From assembly GCA_029747585.1 (NCBI GenBank), contig JAPEVF010000009.1, positions 62,001 to 126,000 on the forward strand: a DNA stretch of 64,000 nucleotides, in the 5' to 3' direction. Position numbers and translations under genes: made by a program. Of this stretch, positions 10,370 to 23,246 are shown piece after piece (positions within the stretch are counted from its first letter, which is position 1; every line of letters begins with the position of its first letter). The notes under the pieces were generated by a model. That model made no database searches. It was not told where the DNA came from and saw only the letters and a program-made list of their open reading frames with translations. Origin of the DNA: Pleurotus djamor (taxonomy: Eukaryota; Basidiomycota; Agaricomycetes; Agaricales; Pleurotaceae).

Positions 10370-13300
10370 ATGGACACGCCATGGACTGGCCTCACGCCTA
10401 GAAAGTACCAGGAAGAAATATTCACACAATCTCTGGAATCTAATGTCATCGCGGCCTTGGGCACGGGAGGAGGCAAGACGTTGATCAGCGCGCTCTTAAT
10501 CAAATCGACGGCTCTCAAGAATGTTTCGCGCTCCAAGGTCATCATCTTCTTGGTTCCAAAGGTTGCTTTGGTAGAACAGCAGGCCGCCTTTTTGTCTTCA
10601 AATACTCCTCTGAAGGTCGCCAAGCTTCATGGTCAAATAGTAGATGTGACGGATCATTCCGACTGGGAGTCGCGCTTCAAGGAACATGATGTCTTTGTCA
10701 TGACAGGCGAGCAATATCGATTATGCTATCGCAAAGATCCCAGTGATTGATATACATACAGCTCAGATTTTCCTGAATTTACTGACTCATTCAATATGGA
10801 GCATTGAACGGGTTCGGCCAACTTTTTTCCTCCTTCATTGTGCGCCTGACTCCTTGTAGACTTCACTCATCGTGTTTGATGAATGCCATAGCGCGCGGAA
10901 GAAGCACCCGTACAATCAAATCATGAATGGTTTCTATTTCCACGCACCAGTCGCTTTGCGCCCGAAAATATTTGGAATGACGGCGTCTCCGGTTTGGGAC
11001 CCAGGTGACCCCATGTCTTGCCTAACGACGCTAGAACGAAACTTGGATGCGAAGGTAGTGGATGTGAGGCAACACAGCGCAGAACTCGAACTTCATCTCC
11101 CCCGACCCAGCGAGGTATGCTCGCACTTTACCCAATCGACACAGCGCATCATATCCTATCCAGATAATCGAAGTCTACGCACCCCCAGCAACCGAAGAAC
11201 ATGACTCTCACCTGCATCGTGCTCTGGGAGCGTTTGCCTCGTTCTTTTCGAGGAACGACGACGATTTTGACTGGGCCAAGACAGAAAGGCGTTACAAGGC
11301 AGCTCTGTACGATCTTGGCGTCTATTGCGCAGAGCTCTATCTGTTTCGCGAAGTGGACTCTCGGGTGTCTGTACTAGTTGCACAGGCCATGCCCCTGCTT
11401 CCTGACGCTAGTGGTGTCGATGAAGAGATTATCACAGTTCCAGGACTTGCGTCACGATTCAAGGCACCTTCACCTGAACTTGCTCACATCGCTGATATCC
11501 TTGACGATCACCGTGACTTCTTTCTCGAGGACACTTCACAGCACATTTCACTCGATCGATGTACCCCCAAAGTGGGCAAGCTCATATCTATCCTCATGGA
11601 CTACGAAGCATCAACTAGAACGCTCAGAACACCGTCCTCTGGTTCCGCCATGCCTAATTTAGCGCCTTTCCAAACCATCATTTTCGTTGAACAACGGCAC
11701 ACTGCATCATGTCTCGCACATCTCCTTCCGCGGATCGCTGAGCTTGGTGGCAAGTTTGAGTCGGGTGTCATGTTGGGAGAAGGCGCGGGTCCAGAAGGCG
11801 CCCCGCCCACGGCCAATGCAATAAGTGGAGGCAGTCGAGCGGACACATTAAATATGTTCCGCAAAGGCGAAATTAATGTCTGTGAGTTGCGCTTCGCTTA
11901 GCGCCACCGTCGTCGACTTATGTACATCCGTCATATAGTAGTTGCGACATCTGTTGCGGAGGAGGGCCTAGACTTTCCTGTTGAGTATCCGTTCTTGTCC
12001 AATCCAGTCGGTTCGTCTGCTAAATTACTATGTCAACCAGGCTTGCTCGCTTGTAATACGCTTCGATCCCTTGCAAAATCTGGTAGCCTATGTTCAGTCT
12101 CGGGGCCGAGCCAGAAGCAAGACGGCGTCCAAGTTTATCATCATGCTACGGGAAGATGATAATGTCGAGTTGGAGAGATACCGGCAGTTTCTTCACGGTG
12201 AACCCGAGTTGCAAAAACAACTGTCAGCAAGGTTGTCGCATCCAACCAAAGCAGACGAGGAAGATGACGAATCGGACGCTCTCTATGAAATGAATCTCAA
12301 GGACCGCGAGCGATATGTTGTTCCTGGGACTGGCGCTACACTGAACTATGACAATGCAATTAGCCTTCTCGGACAATTGTGCGCACTCATACCTTGCGAC
12401 GCTTTCACACAAAAACAAGCTCCAAAATTCGACGTCTCTGTGTCACCTTTCCCGTCTCACGCGGTTGCCTCCGTCATATCCTCCGAGCTACCTTGTGTTG
12501 GATATTCTTGCATGCTTCGTTTGCCGGGTTCGCTGCCTCTGCCTTCAACGCATCTATCTTACACAGGTCCTGTAAAGCTCACGAAGAAGGAGGCCAAACG
12601 TGCCGTGGCTTTCCAGGCTGTGAAAGCACTCCAAGAATTTAATGTCTTCAATGAATTCCTTTTGCCTACGACTGTGGGATCTAAAAGCAAAGCTCTCAAG
12701 GGGAAGAAAGATGTTGATGGGCGAGGTTATGTGGACGTGAGCATGGTGCTGCCAATGATGAACGTCAATGTCCGAGATCCTTGGTTCAGTGGGCCTAATA
12801 CTCAAAACCTCGGACTGGCTTCTGGTGCCACAGACTCTTCGTTATGGCTTCATGCCATCTATATCAACGATCAACGGGTAGCGGGAGTGGTGGCCGATAT
12901 ATCCTTACCTCCTTGTGAATTTTGGGCGGACCAAGGAAGCCTAGTCAAGATGATGTCGGGTAGAAAACTAAACCTTCGACAATTCTCCTCCCATGATATC
13001 GCAGACATCCTGATGGGCTGTATGGCTCAGTATACGTTGAAGGGGATTTGGTATTTCCTGACCGGGAGTCCAGCAGCTGGATCCCCGTCCTTCTACATTG
13101 TTCCTTTGGTGCACGACGCCATTGAACCTGATATAGACTTTACGGCCCTACGTAGCTTCGCGGCTCATCCGGACGGTCAAAATGACTGGAGTGACGTTAC
13201 ACCCGATCACTATGACCGTGTGCTGGTTATGAATCGTAACCAGTATGGCAGAGTGTATCTATTACGCCGCATTCGCCATGACTTGTCACCCCAATCGAGA

Positions 13301-15137
13301 CCTGTTGATGGCTCTAGGGAGAGTGGTCCTTCGACATACTATGAGTTTTGGAAGGATAGTTGGACGCGGAAGAAGTGGATCGCCGACGTTCCGGAGGACG
13401 GTCCTTTGATCGAAGCAACTCGTTTGACGCGACGATTGCACGCACAATATGATGTGTATCGTCGAGCTGAATACCCTCCAAGACACGAGGTTCGCGACGG
13501 CGCGTTGCTGCCCCAGGGCGCTTGTGTATGGATAGAGTTTCCTCCCGATGTCGCTCAAGCTTTTGAAATTGCTCCTGCACTCGCGCACCGGATATCTGAT
13601 GTCTATCGTGTTACAAGTGCTAGGCTTGATATTGGCCTGCCCGCTATCTCTCCCGACCTTCTCGTCGAAGCCTTCACTATACCCAGTGCAAATGCTCCGT
13701 ATAACAATCAACGGTTGGAAACACTTGGCGACTCCGTCCTTAAAGTGTGTGTCACTGTCCATGCATTTACCAAATATCCACATCGGCACGAAGGCCAACT
13801 AACACGACTTCGTCAATGGACGATCTCGAATGCCTGTCTACTGGCTAGGGCGAAGGAAGTGGGCTTGGAGAGTTATCTAATGTGTGAAAATGTATCAGCT
13901 ACAAGGTGGCCTCATTTTCAGTGGGAAGGAGAGGGCAACGATCTACCTTTTAAACGATTTGCGAAGGTGCTTCCGCGACGAAGCCTCCAGGATTGCATGG
14001 AGGCCACTTTGGGGGCGGCGTTTTTGACTGGAGGAATCCCAATGGTGCTACACACCGGAGATGCTCTTGGCCTGGCCTTCGGTGGATCGATCCCCTGGTC
14101 GCTTCGTTATGGAACAAATCCATCTCCCCAAAGCAAGCTCAACCTCTGTTACTTCGAGTCTCTTCAGAATTCATTGGGATATTCTTTCCGACAACCTGAT
14201 CTGCTTGTGGAAGCCTTGACGCATCCTTCATATTCAAACGAATCTGGCGGACGGTCCTATCAGCGACTGGAATTTCTTGGCGATGGTACGTCAGTTTTTA
14301 GACTTCGAATCGTTACAACTACTCACGTTTCTGAAGCGATTCTTGATCTTGTTGTCGTTCATTTCCTTTATCAGAAATTCCCTCAAGCCACATCGCACCA
14401 ACTTTCATTTCCCCGCACTCGGGCCATCTGCTCACAAGCTCTGGCATGGGTAGGGATCCGCAAACTACAGATTCACAAATTTATGCTCGTCAATAACTTC
14501 GGGTTGACGTCTACTGTGCTGGAGAATGTGTCAATCTTCGAGGAATGCTCTGCCGAAGAAATTGTGAAGCGAGGGTGGCGATACGATCCCCCCAAGGTCA
14601 TCAGTGATATCGTCGAGAGTCTTCTAGGCGGTATACTTGTTGATTCAGGATGGAACTATGAGATGATTTCTGTGATCACTGAGGTCTTGATGGCGGATGT
14701 TTTGGAGGTACTCTCTCCAGCTCTGGAGTTATACCCTACCTCAGATCTAACGGAATGGGTGGCCACATCTGGATGTGAAAAACTCTCATGGCGGTCAATA
14801 TCACGCATTTCTCTCAGTTAATTCTTTTTATTCACTGCTCCACAGAAAACTCGAGACTCCAAATGTCAGCCGCGTGGCCGTGCTTATACACGACCGCGTT
14901 GTTGCTGGCCCCATCACCTCACCCAGTCTGGCTCTGGCAAAGCATGCAGCTGCAGAACGCGCTCTGGCCTTTTTACGTGATCCTAACAGCGACAAATCGC
15001 TTGAAAAGCTTTGTTCTTGCAAGACGAAGCGCAGGCACACACCAAGGGTGCCCAGTGCATCGTGCGCCGATCAAGACGACCCAGAGGAGGAGGCTGAGCG
15101 GAAAGAGGTTGAAACACTGTTATTATCTGGTATATAA
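10370..15137 (+). CDS. DCL: Dicer-like ribonuclease III
   Basis: Eight exons (10370-10706, 10762-10811, 10860-11114, 11164-11881, 11939-11979, 12041-14285, 14337-14793, 14846-15137) total 4,395 nt, giving 1,464 aa in one frame. Domains in order: DExD/H helicase with Walker A GTGGGKT and box II DECH; helicase C with VATSVAEEGLDFP and QSRGRARSKT; Dicer dimerisation fold (KKEAKRAVAFQAVKAL); RNase IIIa (NQRLETLGDSVLKV, then LQDCMEATLGAAF); RNase IIIb (YQRLEFLGDAILDL, then ISDIVESLLGGIL); and a C-terminal dsRBD-like end (LALAKHAAAERALAFL). The catalytic acidic residues of both RNase III domains are visible, so an active enzyme is expected. No clear PAZ domain is seen, as is common in fungal Dicers. 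It makes small RNAs from dsRNA for RNA silencing. Intron 1 is GC-AG; introns 2 and 5 have weak donors. Confidence 0.95.
10707..10761 (+). other. GC-AG intron in Dicer
   Basis: The donor reads ACAG|GCGAGC and the acceptor TACAG|CTCAG. Removal of these 55 nt gives VFVMTAQIFLNLL, the expected helicase sequence. Retention reaches an in-frame stop at once (the frame ends at about 10750). Confidence 0.8.
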
Positions 15138-15179
15138 ATTATCATCGTTCCTCTCTCTTGCATAACTACNTAGTATTTA

Positions 15180-16152
15180 TTATAGATCGAAATCGAAGTC
15201 CGAGTCCGAATCGTCCTTTCTTCTGATCTTCCTACCACCAACAGAGCTTGAGCTTTTATCTTTGTACGCGGAAGGTTTGGCAGCACGAGATGCAGCTCCC
15301 CACTTGGACTTCGATTCATCTTCGTCGTCGTCCTCAGAGTCGTCTTCGGTGGTCTTCTTCGGGCGAGATGGTGTGAGCTCGATGGAACCAGAAAGAGCGA
15401 ACAANGATGCCAATTCTATACGGGTTTGGTTAGTCACTTTTCGGCGACGGAATGCTTGAGGCACACCATCGATGGTTCTATCTCTATCAGCACCCCAGGA
15501 TAATATCTGCGTTACCACTTCGCCCTTACGATATATAATGAACATCGGNACACGGGAATCTGGTAGGTTGGGGATGCACTTGTCTCCTATGATGGATACA
15601 AACTTGGTGTTTGGATGTCGTTGAGCAAGAACTCGCACAAACTCAGTAGCACGNTCACTGCGAGGTATCCTAGAAGATGACATGCGTGAAACCAGCCCAA
15701 GTTAGATGGAGATGAAAACGCACCCGTCTTTNTACAGGAAACATATTACGGGGGTACCCCTGTGTTCCTCATCGCCCTCCTCGTCCACCGCACTAGCCTC
15801 AGTCACTTCACGCGTATAATCGTCTCGGCCGATCGGAATCACACTCCCAAATCTTGCAAACTTCTTCTTCCTCTCCTCTTCCATCTTCTGCTTTCGAAAC
15901 GCGTGGATCATACGCTCAGTGTCTTCATCTCNAGTATCGTCTGCGAGCTCGTCAAGCTCATCCAAGGTGAATTCGTCCAACACATCGTCAAGCTTTGNGG
16001 AAGGAGGAGGNGATGGAGATGGGGGAGGAGCAGGCTTTGGTGGTAGAATACCATGTTTGCGAAGTGCATCGTTGCTGATCCAAAGTCAGCCCTTGCATAG
16101 ACTAGTTTGTGGGTGCTCACAATTCAGTATCTTCGTCAGGATTTACGGCCAT
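15180..16152 (-). CDS. PLP2: phosducin-like protein of the PLP2/PDCL3 family
   Basis: Four exons (16152-16121, 16074-15724, 15669 to about 15470, and a last exon to 15180) encode a protein starting MAVNPDEDTEFNDALRKHG followed by ILPPKP. This matches the PDCL3/PLP2 N-terminus. A Pro/Ser stretch, an acidic helix (LDEFTLDELDELADD) and a coiled helix (FRKQKMEEERKKKFARFG) lead into a thioredoxin fold with GTPVICFL, KFVSIIGDKCIPN, LPDSR and PMFIIYRKGEVV. The C-terminus is acidic and Ser-rich, ending DSDSDFDFDL. PLP2 proteins assist the CCT/TRiC chaperonin in folding actin and tubulin. Single Ns at several positions hide a few residues. The gene ends 42 bp from the Dicer stop. Confidence 0.85.
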
Positions 16153-16329
16153 GCTATTGCAGAAACAAGCTTAAAGAACGCTCGGTGAACTTCTGGTGAT
16201 CATATTTACTCGCTGCGCCGTAGTTCATCTTCAGATCTAATCTAATCNAACACGCTAGCCGCTTTTAGGGNCAAAATAAAATAAATCGAATTTTTGTTAC
16301 AAGAAAANAACNAANNNGCAAACAAACTA

Positions 16330-19300
16330 TCAAGCCTGACTCCAGGCCATGACACAGTCGTCTAGACTAGAAGCTGACCAACCGTTTCCAAAGACGACTG
16401 ACATCTTCGAGCCTGTGTTGTGCACAATGGCCTTGATCGCGAGATCAAGTGTCGTCAAATCCGACTCGGTCACCCCCAGCGGTGCGATCTCACTGGAAGG
16501 ATCAGTCCGCTCATAGGTTGCGATGTCTTCTACGAAGCCGGCGCGTTTCAGGCTAGCGTTGGCCGATGAAGGATCGCTTTGAACCATNGTAGCGCATTGG
16601 ACGTGAGCATTTCTNGCAAGGCGCTTCAAGAGAAGTANCACCGCNGAAGCAGGAACACAGTGCCTCGAGAGNTACCANGCNAGATACTCTTTCGAAGTCG
16701 CTTCNTTCCCATCTACACGTATNGAGACCTCATCTTGNAGACGGAGGCCATTGGCGTAACAGTGGAACGCAGNCATGAACCCGTGAGTCTTCTGAGCNTC
16801 TTCCAAGATTCGATCAAGGGCAAGTAAGGCCCCTCCAACNGTGCTTTCTCGTATCAACGGCGCCCTGATCGACTTAGAGCTGTCAAGNTCGGCGTTGTTC
16901 CTTTGCGTTACNAACCTCCGAGAAAACAATTTGGAGTAGAAATCTGCACAGAAGCGCAGATCGGCCATCCTCATNTGGAAGTACNTGGAGTTAGGTCGCA
17001 TGCGACGATGTTGCCAAAGAGTGATGTGTGCTTGTAGNATCTTGGGTTTATCTTGTAATATGCAATCCAAAAGGCTGGCGTGGCAATACATCTTGAAAGT
17101 CTTCTCAAGCTCCGTCAGATCTTCGTCATCGCTACTTGGATGTAGCGATCGTGAGAAGTGGTCNGCNAATGCGAGGAAACGATGGTCGTTAGAAGATGAA
17201 GTGATGAATTCTGTGAGATCGTTGCTGAGTTGGCGCTTGGTATCCACAGTATGAGGGAAATCCAGAATAAATGCATCGCCTGAGGAAGAACCAGATCTTA
17301 CGAAGAGGCTCCGACTGCCTCTTGGATCCTCGGTATAACTGAGGAAAGCAGTCTTCCGCTTGACGTAGAGGGTCTGACATTTCAGAATGCTCTCCTTGTG
17401 CTTCGCGTTGTTTTCCACGTCCAAGTAAAAGGGCCAATATCGAGGAGTGTCAACGCGGATCGCCAAAAGCTTATCGAGGTCGGGTATGAGGGTGGGGGAG
17501 ATGAGCTGAGTTGTGGTCTCCTCTTCGCCTTCCTTCATGGTTATTTTCACGGGTANGTAAACGACCTCAGAGGTATCCACATCTCGAGCGACCAGACATC
17601 TGGGTTCTACAGCAAGGACCCACATGTGACGCAAGGCTTGAAGATAGCTTTTGTTGTCATTGGAGACTTGATGTGTTCGAGGGAAGAATGCGGTAATCAT
17701 ACACGCAATCGAGGCGTCAGAGGTGCCAAGTGTGAAACGACCGCCACCAAGGAAGAGAAGACCAATGGACATGTGCGTTGCGATGTGAATACCATACTTG
17801 AAAGCTTGGTGGTACATCCCAAAAGCGTACCGCAGTCTACGCAAACATGTTATTTCGCCCGTGCCGGCCATGACCATACTGAGCGCGAGGGAAATCATGT
17901 TNAGCCCATCACGAATAGCTGAACGTTTGATCTTGTAATCGAAGGCAGGCGCTAAACACATAAAACGTTTTAGTGNAAAAAAGGCCTCTGACGCGCGCAA
18001 ACAACATACCAGTGATGTGAACAAGGCGACTAAATAGGTCGAAGTAGCTGATGATCATCAGGTACGCTTCCTGCCTGGCAGTTCCAGCATATTTCAAGCC
18101 AATGACAAAGCAGCAGGCAGACACGATGTTGTAGTATGCTAATTCCAAAGCATCATCAATTTGGCCTCCGGCGAAGCGATTGTCGATGGCCTTGGCTATG
18201 GGTGAGGGAACGTGACTGGACAACCATTCGGCGGTGGGTGTGACGGAATCCCACATTATCAGAGTCCGTGCTAGCGTACGCATGAGCAAGAAGCTAGGCT
18301 GGATGCGATTCAACTCGAGCACCGTATGGGGAATCGTCAAGATATCGGCAACATCTTGGCGATTTGTTCGAAGATACATTAACCCCAAGGCGATGGTGGC
18401 GGCAGGNGAGGTGAGGTTAATGTCGAACGATGGACGTCCATTAGCGGCCATTTCGAAATCACTTTCACCATGAATGAGGACACTGAGACGTGTGAGAAGG
18501 GCAGCATCGGCGGGGACACTTGAGCCCTTGCCGAGCATGATCATCCCGAAAGCAAGAGCAGACGAAAATGTGTACGCTTCCCGGTGTTCGTTGGTGAGGT
18601 CTGGCTGGATCAGATCCTTGCGGCTGATTTGACCCAAACAAACTTCAGCCATTCTCCTGTTCTTAGTACCCATGCACAACAGTCCCAAGCCTGCAAGCCC
18701 AGCTGCCTGTGTAACGAGAGGGACATTGAGGTCGACCGTAGGGTTGGGAAGAAGGGCTGGGGTATGGACNGCTAAAAGCTTCATGACATGATGATTACCA
18801 GTACCAACGTTCGCGGCTGCTAGGCCAAGAAGCACACCAATCGATGTCAAATCGTGTTTGGGGGTGAGATAGGAAAAGGTGTGCCACGTCAGCATCCCTC
18901 TGAGATGGCCAGTCAAACCCAGGCCAAGGAGGAACCCTGCATGCTCGGGAGTAAGTTCTGAAGGTTTGTTAAACGCTATCCAGGAGCTTTCTATGCCTCT
19001 TGCAGATGATGAAATCCTAAGAGCAGCGGCGACGCCATTATGGAACTCTCCCCAGTTCAGACAATCTTGAGGTATTTTGTTGGGCTCCGGGGCAGCGTTG
19101 ATGTTCATTGGTTGGAGGCGGATGTTATACTCGAGCTTCGGGATCGAATACGCTTCTTGAGTGACCATGGACACTGACCCAAAAGTAAACATAGCCCTNC
19201 CATAAGGTAGGGCAAGGGTTCTCTCTGCGATTCGAACGACAGTGTTTTGCTGCTCTCTTGCTTGATCATGTTCACTGCGACAAGTGAGTAAGGGAGCAGA

Positions 19301-22300
19301 GGAAGACAGAGCAGAAGAGACACACTTCAAGTCGGGTCTCTCAATGAACTTGATATTTGGGATAGTTGACGAGCACAACATTCGGGCAACTTCATCTAGT
19401 CGGCGATCCTGACCGAATCGTATGCTTGTAAAATCTTCCAGACCAAGCTCAACGCCTGATACAGTGTCGATGTCACCTCCNGCCAANGATCGAGCATTCA
19501 ATGCAAGCTCAGATATAGTTGGTCGAGAGGCTGACGGATTCTNATCGTGATTCGATCAACAACGTCGTTCATAGTGACNGTCTGAATGACTCACCGCATG
19601 ATCCTTTATCGTAGCATACCCATGGTTCAGGTGTAAATCGGGAACACCACCTGTCCTGGCTGCCAGATCGTTCCTACCGACAGCATTATAGGCGGCAACA
19701 CTCCAATTCGGGGGCGGGGCTGTTTGGCAAGATCGCGTAGCCTCATATATCGGTGCCACGATGCCCAATGGCAATCTCCCTAGCCAAGCACTAGTACCGT
19801 CGGGTTGAATCAAGTCATGCTCAACTAGATAATCGATAACGCGCTGNCCTCGTTTAGCAGGACTGCCAGGACCCTTCTCAGCCATTCGTCGGTATACCTC
19901 GGAAAGGTGTGGCAGATACTCGAGTGTTTCGATCGCCCCATATAGGAAAGATGATGGGCCATTTGTGAGTCGTCCAACGAGCCGCAATGGATCAGATATG
20001 GGCACGGTCCACTCGGGATCGGTAAGTCGTCCAAATAAAATGGCAGTTGCATCTGGAGGCCATATTGCGATACTATCGTCATAGTTTTTCGACTCTGGGT
20101 CATACAAAGTCAGGAATCAAGAACGCGTCTCGCGAAGGGAACCTTACCTGGNCCTTCCACAACGGGACTCGTATCTAAGAGCCCAGTGACACTCGGACAT
20201 AGTCTTGCCCAAAAATCAATCCATTCTGGTCTGACGATAGCAGCAATTTTACAGATCAGAGGGCACAATCGGAGGACATCGTCGTATGCATCCGCCACAA
20301 GCCGCAGGTCCTCGGCAAGCAGATGCAGGGCGTAAAGAACTGCAGGTAACAAGGCGAAGGCAACGGGGGTCTCGACTCGTCCCAATGTGCCCCATTGCTG
20401 AGGGCTCTTTACCGCACTAGGCTTCGGGCGTTTGAGATGTCGAAACACTGGGTCCTCGGAAAAGCGACTGTGGGATGGCGAACTCGACAGAGAGCCCCAA
20501 AGATCACGTTTGTCCATCTGAGCGGGGTAAAGGATTGGATCGTATTTGTCCCCAGAAGCCTCCAGCCCAAGTACGTTATACATAGACAACACGAAGCATG
20601 CNAATTCGTCTGTCAACCGGGGTTGCAGTCTCCAACGAATAGTGAATGTGTATTGCATAAACGTCATATGTCGGGCAGGCACAACAAAGGAGAGGACCCT
20701 GAAGCATCGCAGAGTTAGTGGGTCCTGGGGTATGATATCGAAACAACCCCGCATCTCCCTGCCATCACTGAGTTGAAATACGGCAGATGAGTAAACAGTA
20801 TCGATTATCTTCACGGGCGAGAGTGCGTGCTCTGGTCTCTTGCTATGGTCAGCTGAGTTATGAAGGATGGATGGGTCGTCAACGAGAGCAAAGTCTATGA
20901 GAGGAATGGTTGCTTCAGGATACANAACAAGTTCCCCGGTAGGTCGAAGGACTAGTAAGTCTAGGATTTCTTCGCGTGTGGCATGGATTGCAGCCAGGGA
21001 AACTGTCGGAATATCGCCATGGAGTTTTATTTTCATTGAACCAGGGTTATTTCCTGGGGCATCTTGAGACTCCGTGGGTTCAGTCTGCTGGCTGTCCGAC
21101 GCGGGAGAAGGTGTCACAGTGATTTCGTATACGCGAGCGATCTTTTCGGAAGGGAAAGAAATGGCTAAGAAGGCCCTCTCGATGATTCCGTTATATCGGT
21201 GATCGTAGACAGAAACAGATATGTCGCGCCAGGACTGAATACTATATTGGTTGAGATGGGACGAACCCGAGAAAGGATGCCACTCACTCAGCCTCGGATA
21301 TTCCTTGTTCGTATATATTTTCAAACCAGTAGTTTGTATTCATGCGATCCTCATCTGGGGCTTCCCAGTCGTCGTACTGGTCGTCTGGCCCAGCAAGGTC
21401 GCCCTTGCCTCCCAAGGCCATTTTATCCATAGTCATACTGAGATCATTCCTTGACGAAGACTCCTTTCGAGCGCCCTTCTCTCCCGTAAACAATTTGTTC
21501 TTCTCTCTTTGCGCAGCCCATTCTTCCTGGCTAGCAAGCCACTGTTTCTTGGACTCGGAAACGAACATATCGTCTGAAGGCTGAGAAGTTACCCCCATCC
21601 CGGTCATCAAACTTTCCATCGTAGTAGTGGCCGCTAAGGCAGGTGCCATGGAAGGCAATGCGCGCAACGGGACCTTAGGAGACAAGGCGGATGCTACGCC
21701 AGCAGGTTTGCTGGGACCTGCTTCAGGCAGTTGGCGGTTCAAAGCACCCTCCTCCAGTGGGGCAGTCCTCTCAACCATATCACTAAACACACCGCTTGAC
21801 GGCACGCGAGCGTGGCCACTGACTGAATGGCGCTTTCTTTTGGGAATCGCGTTACTTACACTGAAGAATTTGGTCAAGAACATTCGATTTATTATTCAAG
21901 AAAGATGCGTACCTAGTCGCATGGTGAGTCGATCCCTTTTCCTCTAGTGGTTGGTAGAGATATCGCCATACAGTCAATAGCTTCTTGTCGGCATTGAGGG
22001 TCACAACCAAGTTTGTTGCAAAGGTAAGTTTAGCTCTGTCCAAACTTTTGTTGAAAAAATGGTGGATCCGCGTGTCTTGGAACTCACTTGGTTTTTGGGC
22101 TGCCAGGTGATACCCATATCACTAGTTCTTCTGAGGGCACAGAGTTCAGTGGACTATTGCGAATCTCATCTTCATCGGCCAGATAAGCCTTGCCAGAGGC
22201 ATCATGAATTATTCCCTCGGTAATGCCCACGCTACCGATTTCGCTGAATGGCCGAGTAATGCTAAACAAGGTTGGGAGAACGTCGTCGCCTGACTCTTTT

Positions 22301-23040
22301 GCTTCATCGAGCTCGCTCTGCTCTAGCACACGCTGTACAAGAACACCATGGGGGAGCAAGGGAAATGCGGCCCGAACGATGAATGGTAGAGAAAATGTGA
22401 ATGAATCGTTGAGAGAATCCCAGATCGTAGGGGGAAGGTGGCTGAATGAGTCGCTTTTCGTACTAGGGCGTGATATCGGAATGACGTGGGCCGTCCTACG
22501 TAGAAAGACGTAGACGACTTTGACGCGTAGTTCTGGAGGCGATGAGCCAGGATCGGAGTCTGCTGGACGGCCTTGATTGACTTGTTGGCGGGTAAATGGC
22601 CCAAATGTTGGTCTTTCAAAACCATTGTGTTGGGGGAACTTCCCCGCGTCCTGACCACCAGGTGGAGTCCCAGAGCCTTTTGGAGAAGCTGGTGCCCCTC
22701 GAGCAAGATTGCCGCTGCGATCCAACCAGCCAATGCATGCGTATTGGACTGGTTCCTGCTCAACTGTGAAATCCCACTTTCTCTTCACAACGCCTCCGCT
22801 GCTCAGAACGACTAACCTAGAGTCCCATGATAACTCAAATTCCTCGCCTTTGAAGTCGGATGACGCGTCTAAACCACAGAAACGCGAGTAATGAACTTCA
22901 TCAATGGGTGCAGCACCATTTCCTCGTAATGCCTGATGGATTGCCTTCAAGAGAGGGGATTTGTCTGCTTTGGTATGTTCAAGATGGATATCATGGAGAG
23001 AGTGACGCGGTGAGGGACGCAGGCAGACAGGAAAGACCAT
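16330..23040 (-). CDS. APC1: APC1, largest subunit of the anaphase-promoting complex
   Basis: About seven exons run from the ATG at 23040 to the stop at 16330, giving roughly 2,000 aa. The N-terminal region (23040 to about 20150) carries the propeller-like segment (KWDFTVEQEPVQYACIG, LVVTLNADKKLLTVWRYL, IQSWRDISVSVYDHRYN) with a disordered Ser-rich insert. The middle has ALLPAVLYALHLLAEDLRL. The C-terminal half has proteasome/cyclosome repeats with HAGFLLGLGLTGHLRGML, SIGVLLGLAAANVG and AAGLAGLGLLCMGT, the hallmark of APC1. It is the scaffold of the nuclear E3 ligase that ubiquitinates cyclins and securin. A 51-nt intron after SEA (about 21290-21246) explains an apparent frame change. Single Ns occur mainly at 16580-17180. 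It lies in tandem 206 bp downstream of the amidohydrolase gene. Confidence 0.93.
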
Positions 23041-23246
23041 GGCATTTAGAAAGAGAGTTTGAGAGTGGCCCGTGCGTCGCGATCGTGGTTGGCTGGTGTA
23101 GTTGTAGCCAAGTTGTGGTCTCCCTCACTGACACAAGTACCTCGGCTTCATACACGCGAAGTATTTGACTTATATCAAAACGATAGCTATATATACAGAT
23201 TCATGATGCTAGGTACATTACTTGTCCAATATGATCGTGCTCTGGC

